The notes beneath the pieces are model-generated. The model had not been told where the DNA came from. It saw only the letters and a list, made by a program, of their open reading frames with translations, and made no database searches. A stretch of 64,000 nucleotides of DNA from an uncultured Christensenella sp. (GTDB lineage: Bacteria; Bacillota; Clostridia; Christensenellales; Borkfalkiaceae), in the NCBI GenBank assembly GCA_910585705.1, contig CAJUER010000001.1:244651-308650 (forward strand). Direction: 5' to 3'. Below are positions 28,204 through 35,426 of this stretch, one piece after another; positions within the stretch are counted from its first letter, which is position 1; every line of letters begins with the position of its first letter. The position numbers were made by a program, and so were the translations under genes.

Positions 28204-29034
28204 ATGGCTGAAAATTGTTCGCATGACTGTTCTTCCTGCGGTGCAGACTGTGCTTCTCGCGGAAAGCAGAATTTAAAAAAACCGCTTCACGAGCTGAGCG
28301 ATGTAAAAAAAGTAATTGCGGTTGTCAGCGGCAAGGGCGGAGTCGGCAAATCAATGACTTGCGCGCTTCTTGCGGCGGCGGCACAGAATAAGGGCAAGGT
28401 TACCGCGGTTATGGACGCCGATATTACAGGTCCGTCGATTCCGCGTATGTTCGGCTTGACCGAACACGCGAAGGGTGGAGAAAACGGTATACTGCCGGTG
28501 CTTACGGACGGGGGAATACAGGTAATATCCATGAACGTGCTTCTCGAAAACGAGGCGGAGCCTGTGGTTTGGCGCGGCTCGCTTATTTCGGGCACGGTTT
28601 TACAGTTCTGGACGGACGTTATCTGGACGGGCGTCGATATAATGTTTATCGATATGCCGCCCGGCACGGGCGACGTTCCCTTGACGGTATTCCAGAGTAT
28701 TCCGTTAGACGGTATAGTAATCGTAACTTCACCGCAGGACCTTGTCGGTATGATTGTGCAGAAAGCCGTAAATATGGCGCAGATGATGAACGTGCCTATT
28801 TTGGGTATAGTCGAAAACATGAGTTATATTAAGTGTCCCGACTGCGGCAGAAAGCTGTCTGTTTTCGGTGAAAGCGGGGTGGACGCGCTTGCGCTCGAAT
28901 ACGGAATCCCCAACGTTGCAAAACTGCCTATCGATAGCGAACTTACTAAAGCCGCCGACAGCGGGAATATCGAGAATTTGGGAAATAATTATCTATCCGA
29001 TTTTTTTGATAAAATACTCAAAAAACTTAAATAA
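28204..29034 (+). CDS. Mrp/NBP35-type P-loop ATPase (Fe-S cluster carrier)
   Basis: The 276-aa protein has a Cys-rich N-terminus (CSHDCSSCGADC), a deviant Walker A GKGGVGKS (~46), DADITGPS, the MPPGTGD motif and a CPDCG pair (~220) that would hold a bridging 4Fe-4S cluster between subunits. This is the ApbC/NBP35/Mrp family, which carries clusters to apoproteins. It stands alone between two terminators. Confidence 0.92.
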   Translation: MAENCSHDCSSCGADCASRGKQNLKKPLHELSDVKKVIAVVSGKGGVGKSMTCALLAAAAQNKGKVTAVMDADITGPSIPRMFGLTEHAKGGENGILPVLTDGGIQVISMNVLLENEAEPVVWRGSLISGTVLQFWTDVIWTGVDIMFIDMPPGTGDVPLTVFQSIPLDGIVIVTSPQDLVGMIVQKAVNMAQMMNVPILGIVENMSYIKCPDCGRKLSVFGESGVDALALEYGIPNVAKLPIDSELTKAADSGNIENLGNNYLSDFFDKILKKLK

Positions 29035-29040
29035 ACAAAA

Positions 29041-29066
29041 AAAGCAGACGGTCGTCTGCTTTTTAA
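29041..29066. terminator. Terminator between mrp and the TIGR03915 gene
   Basis: The stem AAAGCAGAC/GTCTGCTTT is followed by T-rich sequence on the plus strand and by A/T-rich sequence on the other, and lies between convergent genes. Confidence 0.8.
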
Positions 29067-29794
29067 TTTCCGTTTTTTTCGGGCATAAATTTCCAGTATC
29101 TTACCGGCATATAATCCTTCATTTGTTTAATATGCGGACGCTCGGCAATGTTTACGCAGTTATAATACTTTTTCCAAAGATTTTTAAAGAAGTTTTCGCT
29201 CTCTGAAAGGCGTATTTCCGCTTCGCCCGCATAGCAGGTAATCCATTCTTCTCTGTTGTATATGCCTGCAATATTGCGTTTAACGTCATGAATGACAAAC
29301 TTTTCTCCGTTAAACCTCTTCGCAAAATGCGGCATAAGCAGGTCGGTTATATCGTTGTCCGGCGAGTAAGGCGCGTAAAGCACCCCCTCGTGTGTTTCCG
29401 TAAACCTTAAAAACCCCTTACACATATGCGATTCGCCCGTAATTTTGCGCATGGCTTCATTGAAGTCGATAACCTGCGGAATACTGAGCATTTTGCTTAT
29501 CGGCGATTTCTTTTCAAGCAGTACTTTCAGGTATCCGAAAGCTATCTGCTCTTTTTTTGTGCTACCGCTTCGCAAAGCAAAAATGACGTCGTCAACGGCG
29601 TATTCGTCGTACTTTAAAATCGCGTTTTGCACGCGCTCGTTCTTGTCTTTATCGCCTGTAATTCGTATCACTTCGCTGTCGAATGTAAGCTGAATACTGT
29701 TATCAGAGGTTATTATGCAGTTGTTCTCTTTATAGGCGTAAAATACTGCAGTAAAAAAAGCCGTCGCCGTTCCGTCCGTAATAAAAATTTTCAT
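29063..29794 (-). CDS. TIGR03915 family protein (putative DNA metabolism partner of radical SAM protein)
   Basis: The 243-aa protein resembles the TIGR03915/DUF4130 family: a first half with DEYAVDDVIFALRSG-like sequence, HMCKGFLRFTE (~135), a segment LLMPHFAKRFNGEKFVIHDVKRNIAGIY in parts, and a C-terminal WKKYYNCVNIAERPHIKQMKDYMPVRYWKFMPE region that is the most typical part. The family is known to occur next to a TIGR03916 radical SAM protein and in some genomes next to or fused with a uracil-DNA-glycosylase-like domain. The enzyme activity is not known. It is the second gene of the pair (4-nt ATGA overlap) and lies behind the shared LexA-like operator. Confidence 0.85.
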   Translation of the reverse strand: MKIFITDGTATAFFTAVFYAYKENNCIITSDNSIQLTFDSEVIRITGDKDKNERVQNAILKYDEYAVDDVIFALRSGSTKKEQIAFGYLKVLLEKKSPISKMLSIPQVIDFNEAMRKITGESHMCKGFLRFTETHEGVLYAPYSPDNDITDLLMPHFAKRFNGEKFVIHDVKRNIAGIYNREEWITCYAGEAEIRLSESENFFKNLWKKYYNCVNIAERPHIKQMKDYMPVRYWKFMPEKNGN

Positions 29795-31041
29795 ATTTCA
29801 CCCGTAAGCGCGGAAACGGCGGTGGAGCTGTCCGAAAACATTGAAATCTGTTCGTTTACGCCTCCCGCAATCAATAGCGAGGTTTTAACCTGTGAAAAGC
29901 TGTCCGAGCCGTAGAATTTGCCTTTGCAGGTTATAAAGTGTCTGGCTCTTTTCAGTACGATACGCATTTTTGCAAGATTATCGAAACTAAGCGCGCAAAA
30001 TCTCCTTGCTTCCGTAATTCTGTAAGCGCTCTTTGCTCCTATACCCGGCACGCGCAAAAGCATTTCCAACGGCGCGGTGTTTATTTCTATCGGAAAAAGG
30101 TGCATATTTTTAAGCGCCCAAGCGCACTTCGGGTCATAGTCGGGCGAAAGATTTTCACTCTCGTTACAAATTTCGCTGACGGTAAAACCGTAAAACCTGA
30201 TAAGCCAGTCTGCCTGATACAGTCGGTGTTCTCTTAAAAGCCCTGCGCCGACGGAGGGCAGTTTATTGCTTTTTACAACGGGGGCATAGGAGGAGTAGTA
30301 TACTCTGCGTAGCCTCATATTGGTGTACAGGGCTTCGGTCAATTTCAAAATCTGTCCGTCGCTTTCGGGTGACGCGCCTATAATCATCTGCGTCGTCTGC
30401 CCTGCGGGCAGAACCTTGCTGTGTTTTACTTTGTTTTGTTTGTCGTATTCTATTGCCTCGTTAAGCCCTTTCATGGGCAGAAGAAGGCTTTGCTTAGTCT
30501 TTTGCGGCGCAAGCAGTTTAAGCGATTGCTCGCTCGGCAATTCTATGTTATAGCTCATTCTGTCGGCAAGCCGCGCCGCCTTCATAACCGTTGCGGGGTC
30601 GGCGTGCGGTATGCCTTTCAAATGGATATATCCGTTGAAATTGTAAACTTTGCGCAATTTTAAAACGGTTTGGTACAAAAGTTCCATAGTTTTGTCAGGA
30701 TTGTCGAACACGGCGGAGGATAGGAACAGCCCTTCGATATAATTGCGCTTGTAAAAATTAATCACAAGCTCGCAGATTTCGTCGGGAATAAGCCGCGCGC
30801 GCCGTACGTCCGCACTGCGCCTGTTCGGGCAGTATTCGCAGTCGTAAATACAGTCGTTGCTCATTAGAATTTTAAGAAGCGAAATGCACCGTCCGTCGGG
30901 GGTAAACGAGTGGCAAATTCCGCTTCCGGAACCGTTGCCCATGCCGCCCTTTACGTTCGCCCTGCGCGAGCCTGAGGAGGAGCAGGAAACGTCGTACTTC
31001 GCGCCCTCAACTAAAATCCCAAGTTTTTCTTCGTCGATCAT
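29791..31041 (-). CDS. TIGR03916 family radical SAM protein, putative DNA modification/repair
   Basis: The 416-aa protein has the radical SAM cluster motif CIYDCEYCPNRR (CxxxCxxC, residues ~62-69), a TIM-barrel-like body with GLFLSSAVFDNPDKTMELL, a NIELPSEQSLKLLAPQK segment and a C-terminal helix-hairpin-helix motif LLRVPGIGAKSAYRI (~345-360), which suggests nucleic acid contact. This is the TIGR03916 family, annotated as putative DNA modification/repair; the reaction is unknown. ATG 31041 is chosen over TTG 31047. The promoter carries a perfect 44-bp palindrome with an AAACATATGTTT core, also found at uvrB. Confidence 0.88.
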   Translation of the reverse strand: MIDEEKLGILVEGAKYDVSCSSSGSRRANVKGGMGNGSGSGICHSFTPDGRCISLLKILMSNDCIYDCEYCPNRRSADVRRARLIPDEICELVINFYKRNYIEGLFLSSAVFDNPDKTMELLYQTVLKLRKVYNFNGYIHLKGIPHADPATVMKAARLADRMSYNIELPSEQSLKLLAPQKTKQSLLLPMKGLNEAIEYDKQNKVKHSKVLPAGQTTQMIIGASPESDGQILKLTEALYTNMRLRRVYYSSYAPVVKSNKLPSVGAGLLREHRLYQADWLIRFYGFTVSEICNESENLSPDYDPKCAWALKNMHLFPIEINTAPLEMLLRVPGIGAKSAYRITEARRFCALSFDNLAKMRIVLKRARHFITCKGKFYGSDSFSQVKTSLLIAGGVNEQISMFSDSSTAVSALTGEI

Positions 31042-31051
31042 ATGCAAACCC

Positions 31052-31116
31052 GATATAATAGCATTATAAACATATGTTTATAATGCTATTATATCACCGC
31101 AGAACAGCCGTGTCAA
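31052..31116 (-). promoter_or_regulatory. SOS-type promoter and 44-bp palindromic operator of the radical SAM pair
   Basis: On the minus strand TTGACA (31116-31111), a 17-nt spacer and TATAAT (31093-31088) form a full consensus promoter. A perfect palindrome without loop covers 31052-31095 (22-bp arms). Its centre AAACATATGTTT (31068-31079) is just past the -10, around the transcription start. The centre matches the Gram-positive LexA box (GAACATATGTTC type) except for the outermost G/C pair. A repressor bound here would block initiation. Confidence 0.7.
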
Positions 31117-31128
31117 TGTTTTTGTAAA

Positions 31129-31157
31129 TTGACTTGCAACTTTTTTTATGGTAAAAT
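31129..31157 (+). promoter_or_regulatory. Promoter of the two-component system
   Basis: TTGACT (31129-31134), a 17-nt spacer and TAAAAT (31152-31157) give a leader of about 85 nt before the response regulator. It is divergent from the radical SAM promoter. Confidence 0.65.
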
Positions 31158-31248
31158 TTGTATACAGTCGATAAATTTCACAAATTTTTCATATAGTGTT
31201 TAATTTACGGGAACATCGCAGGTTTATAATTATTAAAGGAGAAGACTT

Positions 31249-31914
31249 ATGAAAGTACTTATTGTTGACGACGAAGAAAAAATTCGCGGCGTTTTGAGAG
31301 AGTACGTCGAATTCGAGGGCGGAACGGCGTATGAGGCGGCGGACGGTATGGAAGCCGTAAAAATGTGTCGCGGCGAAGACTTCGATATAATTCTGATGGA
31401 CGTAATGATGCCCCGTTTGGACGGATTTTCAGCCGTCAAGGAAATCAAGAAAATTAAGGACGTTCCCGTAATTATGCTTTCTGCGCGCGGCGAGGAGTAT
31501 GATAAGCTTTTCGGTTTTGAAATGGGCGTGGACGATTATGTGACAAAGCCTTTTTCGCCTAAGGAGGTTATGGCGAGGATCAACGCCGTAACAAAGCGCA
31601 GAAAGGGTGAAGAGAATAATAAAGACGTAATAACATACGAGGGGCTGACTATAGATATGGTCGGCAGAAATGTTTACGTTGACGGTGAAAAAGCCGAGCT
31701 CACACCGAAGGAATACGAAATACTGTTCTATTTCGTCAAAAATAAAGGCATTGCGCTTACGCGCGAAAAGTTGCTTTTGGACGTGTGGGGATTTGATTTT
31801 TACGGCGACGACAGAACGGTTGATACGCACATCAAAATGCTGCGTTCGAATTTAAAACAGTACAGAAAATTTATCGTGACTTTAAGGGGAATGGGATATA
31901 AATTTGAAGTCTGA
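31249..31914 (+). CDS. OmpR/PhoB-family response regulator
   Basis: The 221-aa protein has a receiver domain (acidic pocket DDEE ~7-10, phospho-acceptor Asp in ILMDVMMP ~51, Lys in VTKPFSP ~101) and a winged-helix DNA-binding domain (~125-221, LTPKEYEILFYFVKN, RTVDTHIKMLR, RGMGYKFEV). The histidine kinase gene starts within its last codons. Targets unknown. Confidence 0.95.
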   Translation: MKVLIVDDEEKIRGVLREYVEFEGGTAYEAADGMEAVKMCRGEDFDIILMDVMMPRLDGFSAVKEIKKIKDVPVIMLSARGEEYDKLFGFEMGVDDYVTKPFSPKEVMARINAVTKRRKGEENNKDVITYEGLTIDMVGRNVYVDGEKAELTPKEYEILFYFVKNKGIALTREKLLLDVWGFDFYGDDRTVDTHIKMLRSNLKQYRKFIVTLRGMGYKFEV

Positions 31915-33316
31915 ACCTAAGAGTTTAAAAAGTATAAACATAGTGCTTTTAAGATACTTTCTTCTGCTTGCTTTCATTTTGATTGTGCTTGTCGAGGTTA
32001 CGTGTTTCATTATCGTAAGCAATACGACCGAGTATCAGGCGCGCGAAAGGCTTATGTACACGGGGAAGGAAATTGCGCAGTCCGTAGACACGGCAAGCGA
32101 CGAGCAAATAGCTCGCCTTATCCGCGATTACAGAACGGAAGGCATAAACGTTTATGTTTTGCATGCGGACGGCGGCATAATTTTCCCGCACGAAGATTCC
32201 GGAGGGAATTGGAGCGGGCTTGAAGGGTTAAAAGAGAAGATAAGTTCGTCAAGCAGCGGAGCGGTCATCTACGTGGAAAACAACAATTTGAACTATGTTA
32301 CTACGGTTGACTACAACGGCGAAAACTATCTCATTGCAAGCTATTCGATGAAAGTAATGCACGGCACGGAGAGAATGCTTTTACTGTATTTCTTGATTGT
32401 GGGCGTTGTCGTTCTGTTGATTGCGGGGATTATTTCCTACAATATATCCCAAAAACTTTCGGGCGGTATTAAGGAGCTTTCAACTACGGCGGTGCGTTTT
32501 TCCAAAGGCAACTTCAACGTGAACTTTACCAACGCCGAGTATGAAGAGCTTGCAGCGCTTTCGGATACGCTAAATTCCGTGCGCGACGAAGTGAAAAAGA
32601 GCGGAGATTTCCAGCGCGAACTGCTTGCGAACGTTTCTCACGATTTGAAGACGCCGCTTACAATGATAAAGGCCTATGCTTCGATGATACGCGAAATTTC
32701 GGGCAATAATCCCGAAAAGCGCGAACAGCATTTGCAGGTAATCATAGACGAAGCGGACAGGCTTACAGGGCTTGTAAACGACGTTCTCGACGTTTCTAAG
32801 GTCAGTTCAAACATAGACGCCGTAACGGTCAAGGTTTTTAATTTGACTGAATTTTTATACGGCATAATAAATAAATTTAAATACTTGCAGGAAACGCAGA
32901 ATTATAGTTTTATGGTGGATGTGGACTCGAACCTTTACACCCGCGCAGACGAGGAAAAAATCGGTCAGGTAATTTATAACCTTCTTGGCAACGCGGTCAA
33001 TTACACGGGTTCGGACAAAACCGTATATATAAGTCTGAAAAAGAGTTTAACGGAGGACAGGATAAAACTCACGATTAAGGACACGGGCAAAGGTATCGCG
33101 AAAGAAGATTTGTCCGAAATCTGGAACAGATATTACAGGGTCAAGGAAGAACATTCACGTCCCGTTAAAGGCACGGGCTTAGGGCTTAGCATAGTAAAAA
33201 TAATTCTCGAGAACCACGCTTTCGATTTCGGGGTGGAATCGGAAATTGGCAAAGGCTCTTCGTTCTGGGTTGATTTCCCTTCGGTGCCTGAGGAAATAGA
33301 TATTAAAGCCGTCTAG
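31904..33316 (+). CDS. Sensor histidine kinase
   Basis: The 470-aa kinase has two membrane helices (~13-35 and ~160-182) around an extracellular sensor domain, a HAMP linker (~183-235), the HisKA phospho-acceptor NVSHDLKTPL (~245) and an HATPase domain with N box (LLGNAVNYT), DTGKGI and GTGLGLSIV. It starts at TTG 31904, overlapping the response regulator by 11 nt, so translation is coupled. The signal sensed is unknown. Confidence 0.94.
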   Translation: MKSEPKSLKSINIVLLRYFLLLAFILIVLVEVTCFIIVSNTTEYQARERLMYTGKEIAQSVDTASDEQIARLIRDYRTEGINVYVLHADGGIIFPHEDSGGNWSGLEGLKEKISSSSSGAVIYVENNNLNYVTTVDYNGENYLIASYSMKVMHGTERMLLLYFLIVGVVVLLIAGIISYNISQKLSGGIKELSTTAVRFSKGNFNVNFTNAEYEELAALSDTLNSVRDEVKKSGDFQRELLANVSHDLKTPLTMIKAYASMIREISGNNPEKREQHLQVIIDEADRLTGLVNDVLDVSKVSSNIDAVTVKVFNLTEFLYGIINKFKYLQETQNYSFMVDVDSNLYTRADEEKIGQVIYNLLGNAVNYTGSDKTVYISLKKSLTEDRIKLTIKDTGKGIAKEDLSEIWNRYYRVKEEHSRPVKGTGLGLSIVKIILENHAFDFGVESEIGKGSSFWVDFPSVPEEIDIKAV

Positions 33317-33335
33317 TAAAGGACGGCTTTTTCTG
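33305..33335 (+). terminator. Terminator overlapping the end of the kinase gene
   Basis: AAAGCCGTC (33305-33313) pairs with GACGGCTTT (33322-33330), followed by TTCT. The left arm contains the last codons of the kinase. Confidence 0.75.
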
Positions 33336-33344
33336 TAAATTCTA

Positions 33345-33389
33345 TTGACATAATTTATGTAAAATGCTATAATAAAACATATGTTTTAT
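33345..33389 (+). promoter_or_regulatory. SOS-type promoter and operator of uvrBA
   Basis: TTGACA (33345-33350), a 17-nt spacer and TATAAT (33368-33373) are followed at once by an 18-bp palindrome (33372-33389) with the core AAACATATGTTT (33375-33386). This is the same 12-mer found at the radical SAM promoter. uvrB and uvrA are classic LexA-regulated genes, which supports reading this 12-mer as the LexA box of this organism. Confidence 0.75.
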
Positions 33390-33420
33390 ACTGATTTTTT
33401 GAAATAAAAGTCGGCTTGTG

Positions 33421-33449
33421 TTGTATAGATTATTAAAATAGGATATAAT
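33421..33449 (+). promoter_or_regulatory. Second, proximal promoter of uvrB
   Basis: TTGTAT (33421-33426), a 17-nt spacer and TATAAT (33444-33449) end 9 nt before ATG 33459. No ribosome binding site is seen, so transcripts from here would be nearly leaderless. Confidence 0.5.
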
Positions 33450-33458
33450 TTCAAATAG

Positions 33459-35426
33459 ATGAAATTCGAGCTTCATTCAAAATTTAATCCTACGGGCGAC
33501 CAACCTCAGGCAATTCAAAGCCTTACGGAGGGCGTTCTCGACGGCGTGAGAACTCAGGTTCTCGTCGGCGTTACAGGTAGCGGTAAAACTTTCACTATGG
33601 CGAACGTAATCAAAAACGTAAACCGCCCTACGCTCGTTATCGCGCACAATAAAACGCTTGCCGCACAGCTCTGTAACGAATTTAAAGAATTTTTCCCGAA
33701 TAACCGCGTCGAGTACTTCGTCAGCTATTACGATTATTACCAGCCCGAAAGCTACATACCCTCGACCGATACTTATATCGAAAAGGATATGAGCCTGAAT
33801 GATGAAATCGACAAACTGCGTAACTCCGCAACCAGCTCACTCGGCGAGCGGGAGGATGTGATAGTCGTTGCTTCCGTGAGCTGTATTTACGGTTTAGGCG
33901 CTCCGGAAGAATATTTCCGCCTTGCAATTTCGCTGCGCCCCAACGACTTAATGGAGCGCGACGAGCTTTTGAGAAAGCTTGTTGAAATTCAGTATGCCCG
34001 TCGGGATATTGACTTTAAACGCGCGTCATTCCGCGTTCGCGGCGACACCGTTGAAATTTTTCCCGCGAGCAATTCGGAAGTGGCTATCCGTGTTGAGTTT
34101 TTCGGCGATGAAATAGAGCGAATTTGCGAAGAGGACGCGCTTTCAGGCAACATTATTTCCGAATTGAAGCATGTGCTTATATTTCCGGCGAGCCAGTATG
34201 CCGTCGGTTCAGACAAAATGAAAGGCGCGCTTTCTATGATAGAACGCGATATGCAAGATGAGGTGAAAGCATTCCGCGACGAGGGGAAGCTTCTCGAAGC
34301 CGAGCGGCTCTCGCAACGTACGACCTATGACCTTGAAATGATGCGCGAAATAGGCTATTGCAGCGGCGTGGAAAATTACAGCCGTTACTTTGACGGTAGA
34401 ACGCCGGGCGAGCCTTCGTTTACGCTTTTGGACTATTTTCCGTCGGGCAGATTTCTTGTGTTTATAGACGAAAGCCATATGACTATTCCGCAAATCCGTG
34501 CAATGTATCACGGCGACCGTTCGCGTAAGGACAACCTTGTAAGCTACGGCTTCCGTCTGAAATCGGCTTATGATAACAGACCACTCACTTTCGAAGAATT
34601 CGACGAGCGCGTGCCTCAGCTCATCTGCGTATCGGCAACGCCCGCTCCTTACGAAATGGAGCAGGCTGGTAACATTGTTGAACAGCTTATCCGCCCTACG
34701 GGCTTAATCGATCCCGAAGTTTCCGTGCGCCCCACAAAAGGCCAGATTGACGATTTATTGGGCGAAATAAAGAAGGTAATCGCCGACGGCGGCAGAGTGC
34801 TTGTAACTACATTGACTAAACGTATGGCGGAAAGTCTGACGGACTATCTCAAAGAACATTCTTTGAAGGTGCGTTACATGCACAGCGACATCGACGCGTT
34901 GGAGCGAATAGATATTATTAACGGATTGCGAAGCGGCGAGTTTGATGTGCTTTGCGGAATTAATCTTTTACGTGAAGGATTGGATTTGCCCGAAGTTAAG
35001 TTGGTTGCTATACTCGACGCGGACAAGGAAGGATTTTTGAGAAGTGAAACCTCGCTTGTGCAGACAATAGGCAGAGCGGCGAGAAATGCGGAAGGTCGGG
35101 TTATTATGTATGCCGACGCGGTTACCGGCAGTATGCGCCGTGCGTTGGAAGAAACGGACCGCCGTCGCAAAATACAGTCGGCGTATAATAAAGAACACGG
35201 CATAATTCCAAAAACGATTATCAAAGAAGTTAAAAACACGATAGGCATTACAGGCAAAAAATCATCTGCGGACGAAATTAAACTCAAAGATATTCCCAAC
35301 GAGATTGAAAAGCTGAAAGCGCTTATGAAAATAGCTTCCGCCCAGCTCGACTTCGAAAAGGCGATTGAAATCCGTAATACAATCTCCGAACTTAAAAAGA
35401 AACTGTTGAAGAGTAAAAAGCAATGA
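33459..35426 (+). CDS. uvrB: Excinuclease ABC subunit B
   Basis: The 655-aa DNA-damage helicase-like protein starts KFELHSKFNPTGDQPQAI and has Walker A GVTGSGKTF (~40), the beta-hairpin YYDYYQPESYIP region (~92-104), IDESHMT, the VSATPAPYE motif, helicase motifs V/VI (INLLREGLD, QTIGRAARN) and a C-terminal UVR domain (~618-655) that binds UvrC. It overlaps uvrA by 4 nt. It is preceded by two promoters, one with the LexA-like box. Confidence 0.97.
   Translation: MKFELHSKFNPTGDQPQAIQSLTEGVLDGVRTQVLVGVTGSGKTFTMANVIKNVNRPTLVIAHNKTLAAQLCNEFKEFFPNNRVEYFVSYYDYYQPESYIPSTDTYIEKDMSLNDEIDKLRNSATSSLGEREDVIVVASVSCIYGLGAPEEYFRLAISLRPNDLMERDELLRKLVEIQYARRDIDFKRASFRVRGDTVEIFPASNSEVAIRVEFFGDEIERICEEDALSGNIISELKHVLIFPASQYAVGSDKMKGALSMIERDMQDEVKAFRDEGKLLEAERLSQRTTYDLEMMREIGYCSGVENYSRYFDGRTPGEPSFTLLDYFPSGRFLVFIDESHMTIPQIRAMYHGDRSRKDNLVSYGFRLKSAYDNRPLTFEEFDERVPQLICVSATPAPYEMEQAGNIVEQLIRPTGLIDPEVSVRPTKGQIDDLLGEIKKVIADGGRVLVTTLTKRMAESLTDYLKEHSLKVRYMHSDIDALERIDIINGLRSGEFDVLCGINLLREGLDLPEVKLVAILDADKEGFLRSETSLVQTIGRAARNAEGRVIMYADAVTGSMRRALEETDRRRKIQSAYNKEHGIIPKTIIKEVKNTIGITGKKSSADEIKLKDIPNEIEKLKALMKIASAQLDFEKAIEIRNTISELKKKLLKSKKQ

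Noticed and set aside
33421..33458. A Shine-Dalgarno sequence for uvrB
   Set aside because: The bases before ATG 33459 (TTTCAAATAG) are not complementary to the 16S 3' end; the nearest purine-rich GGA is part of the -10 region.
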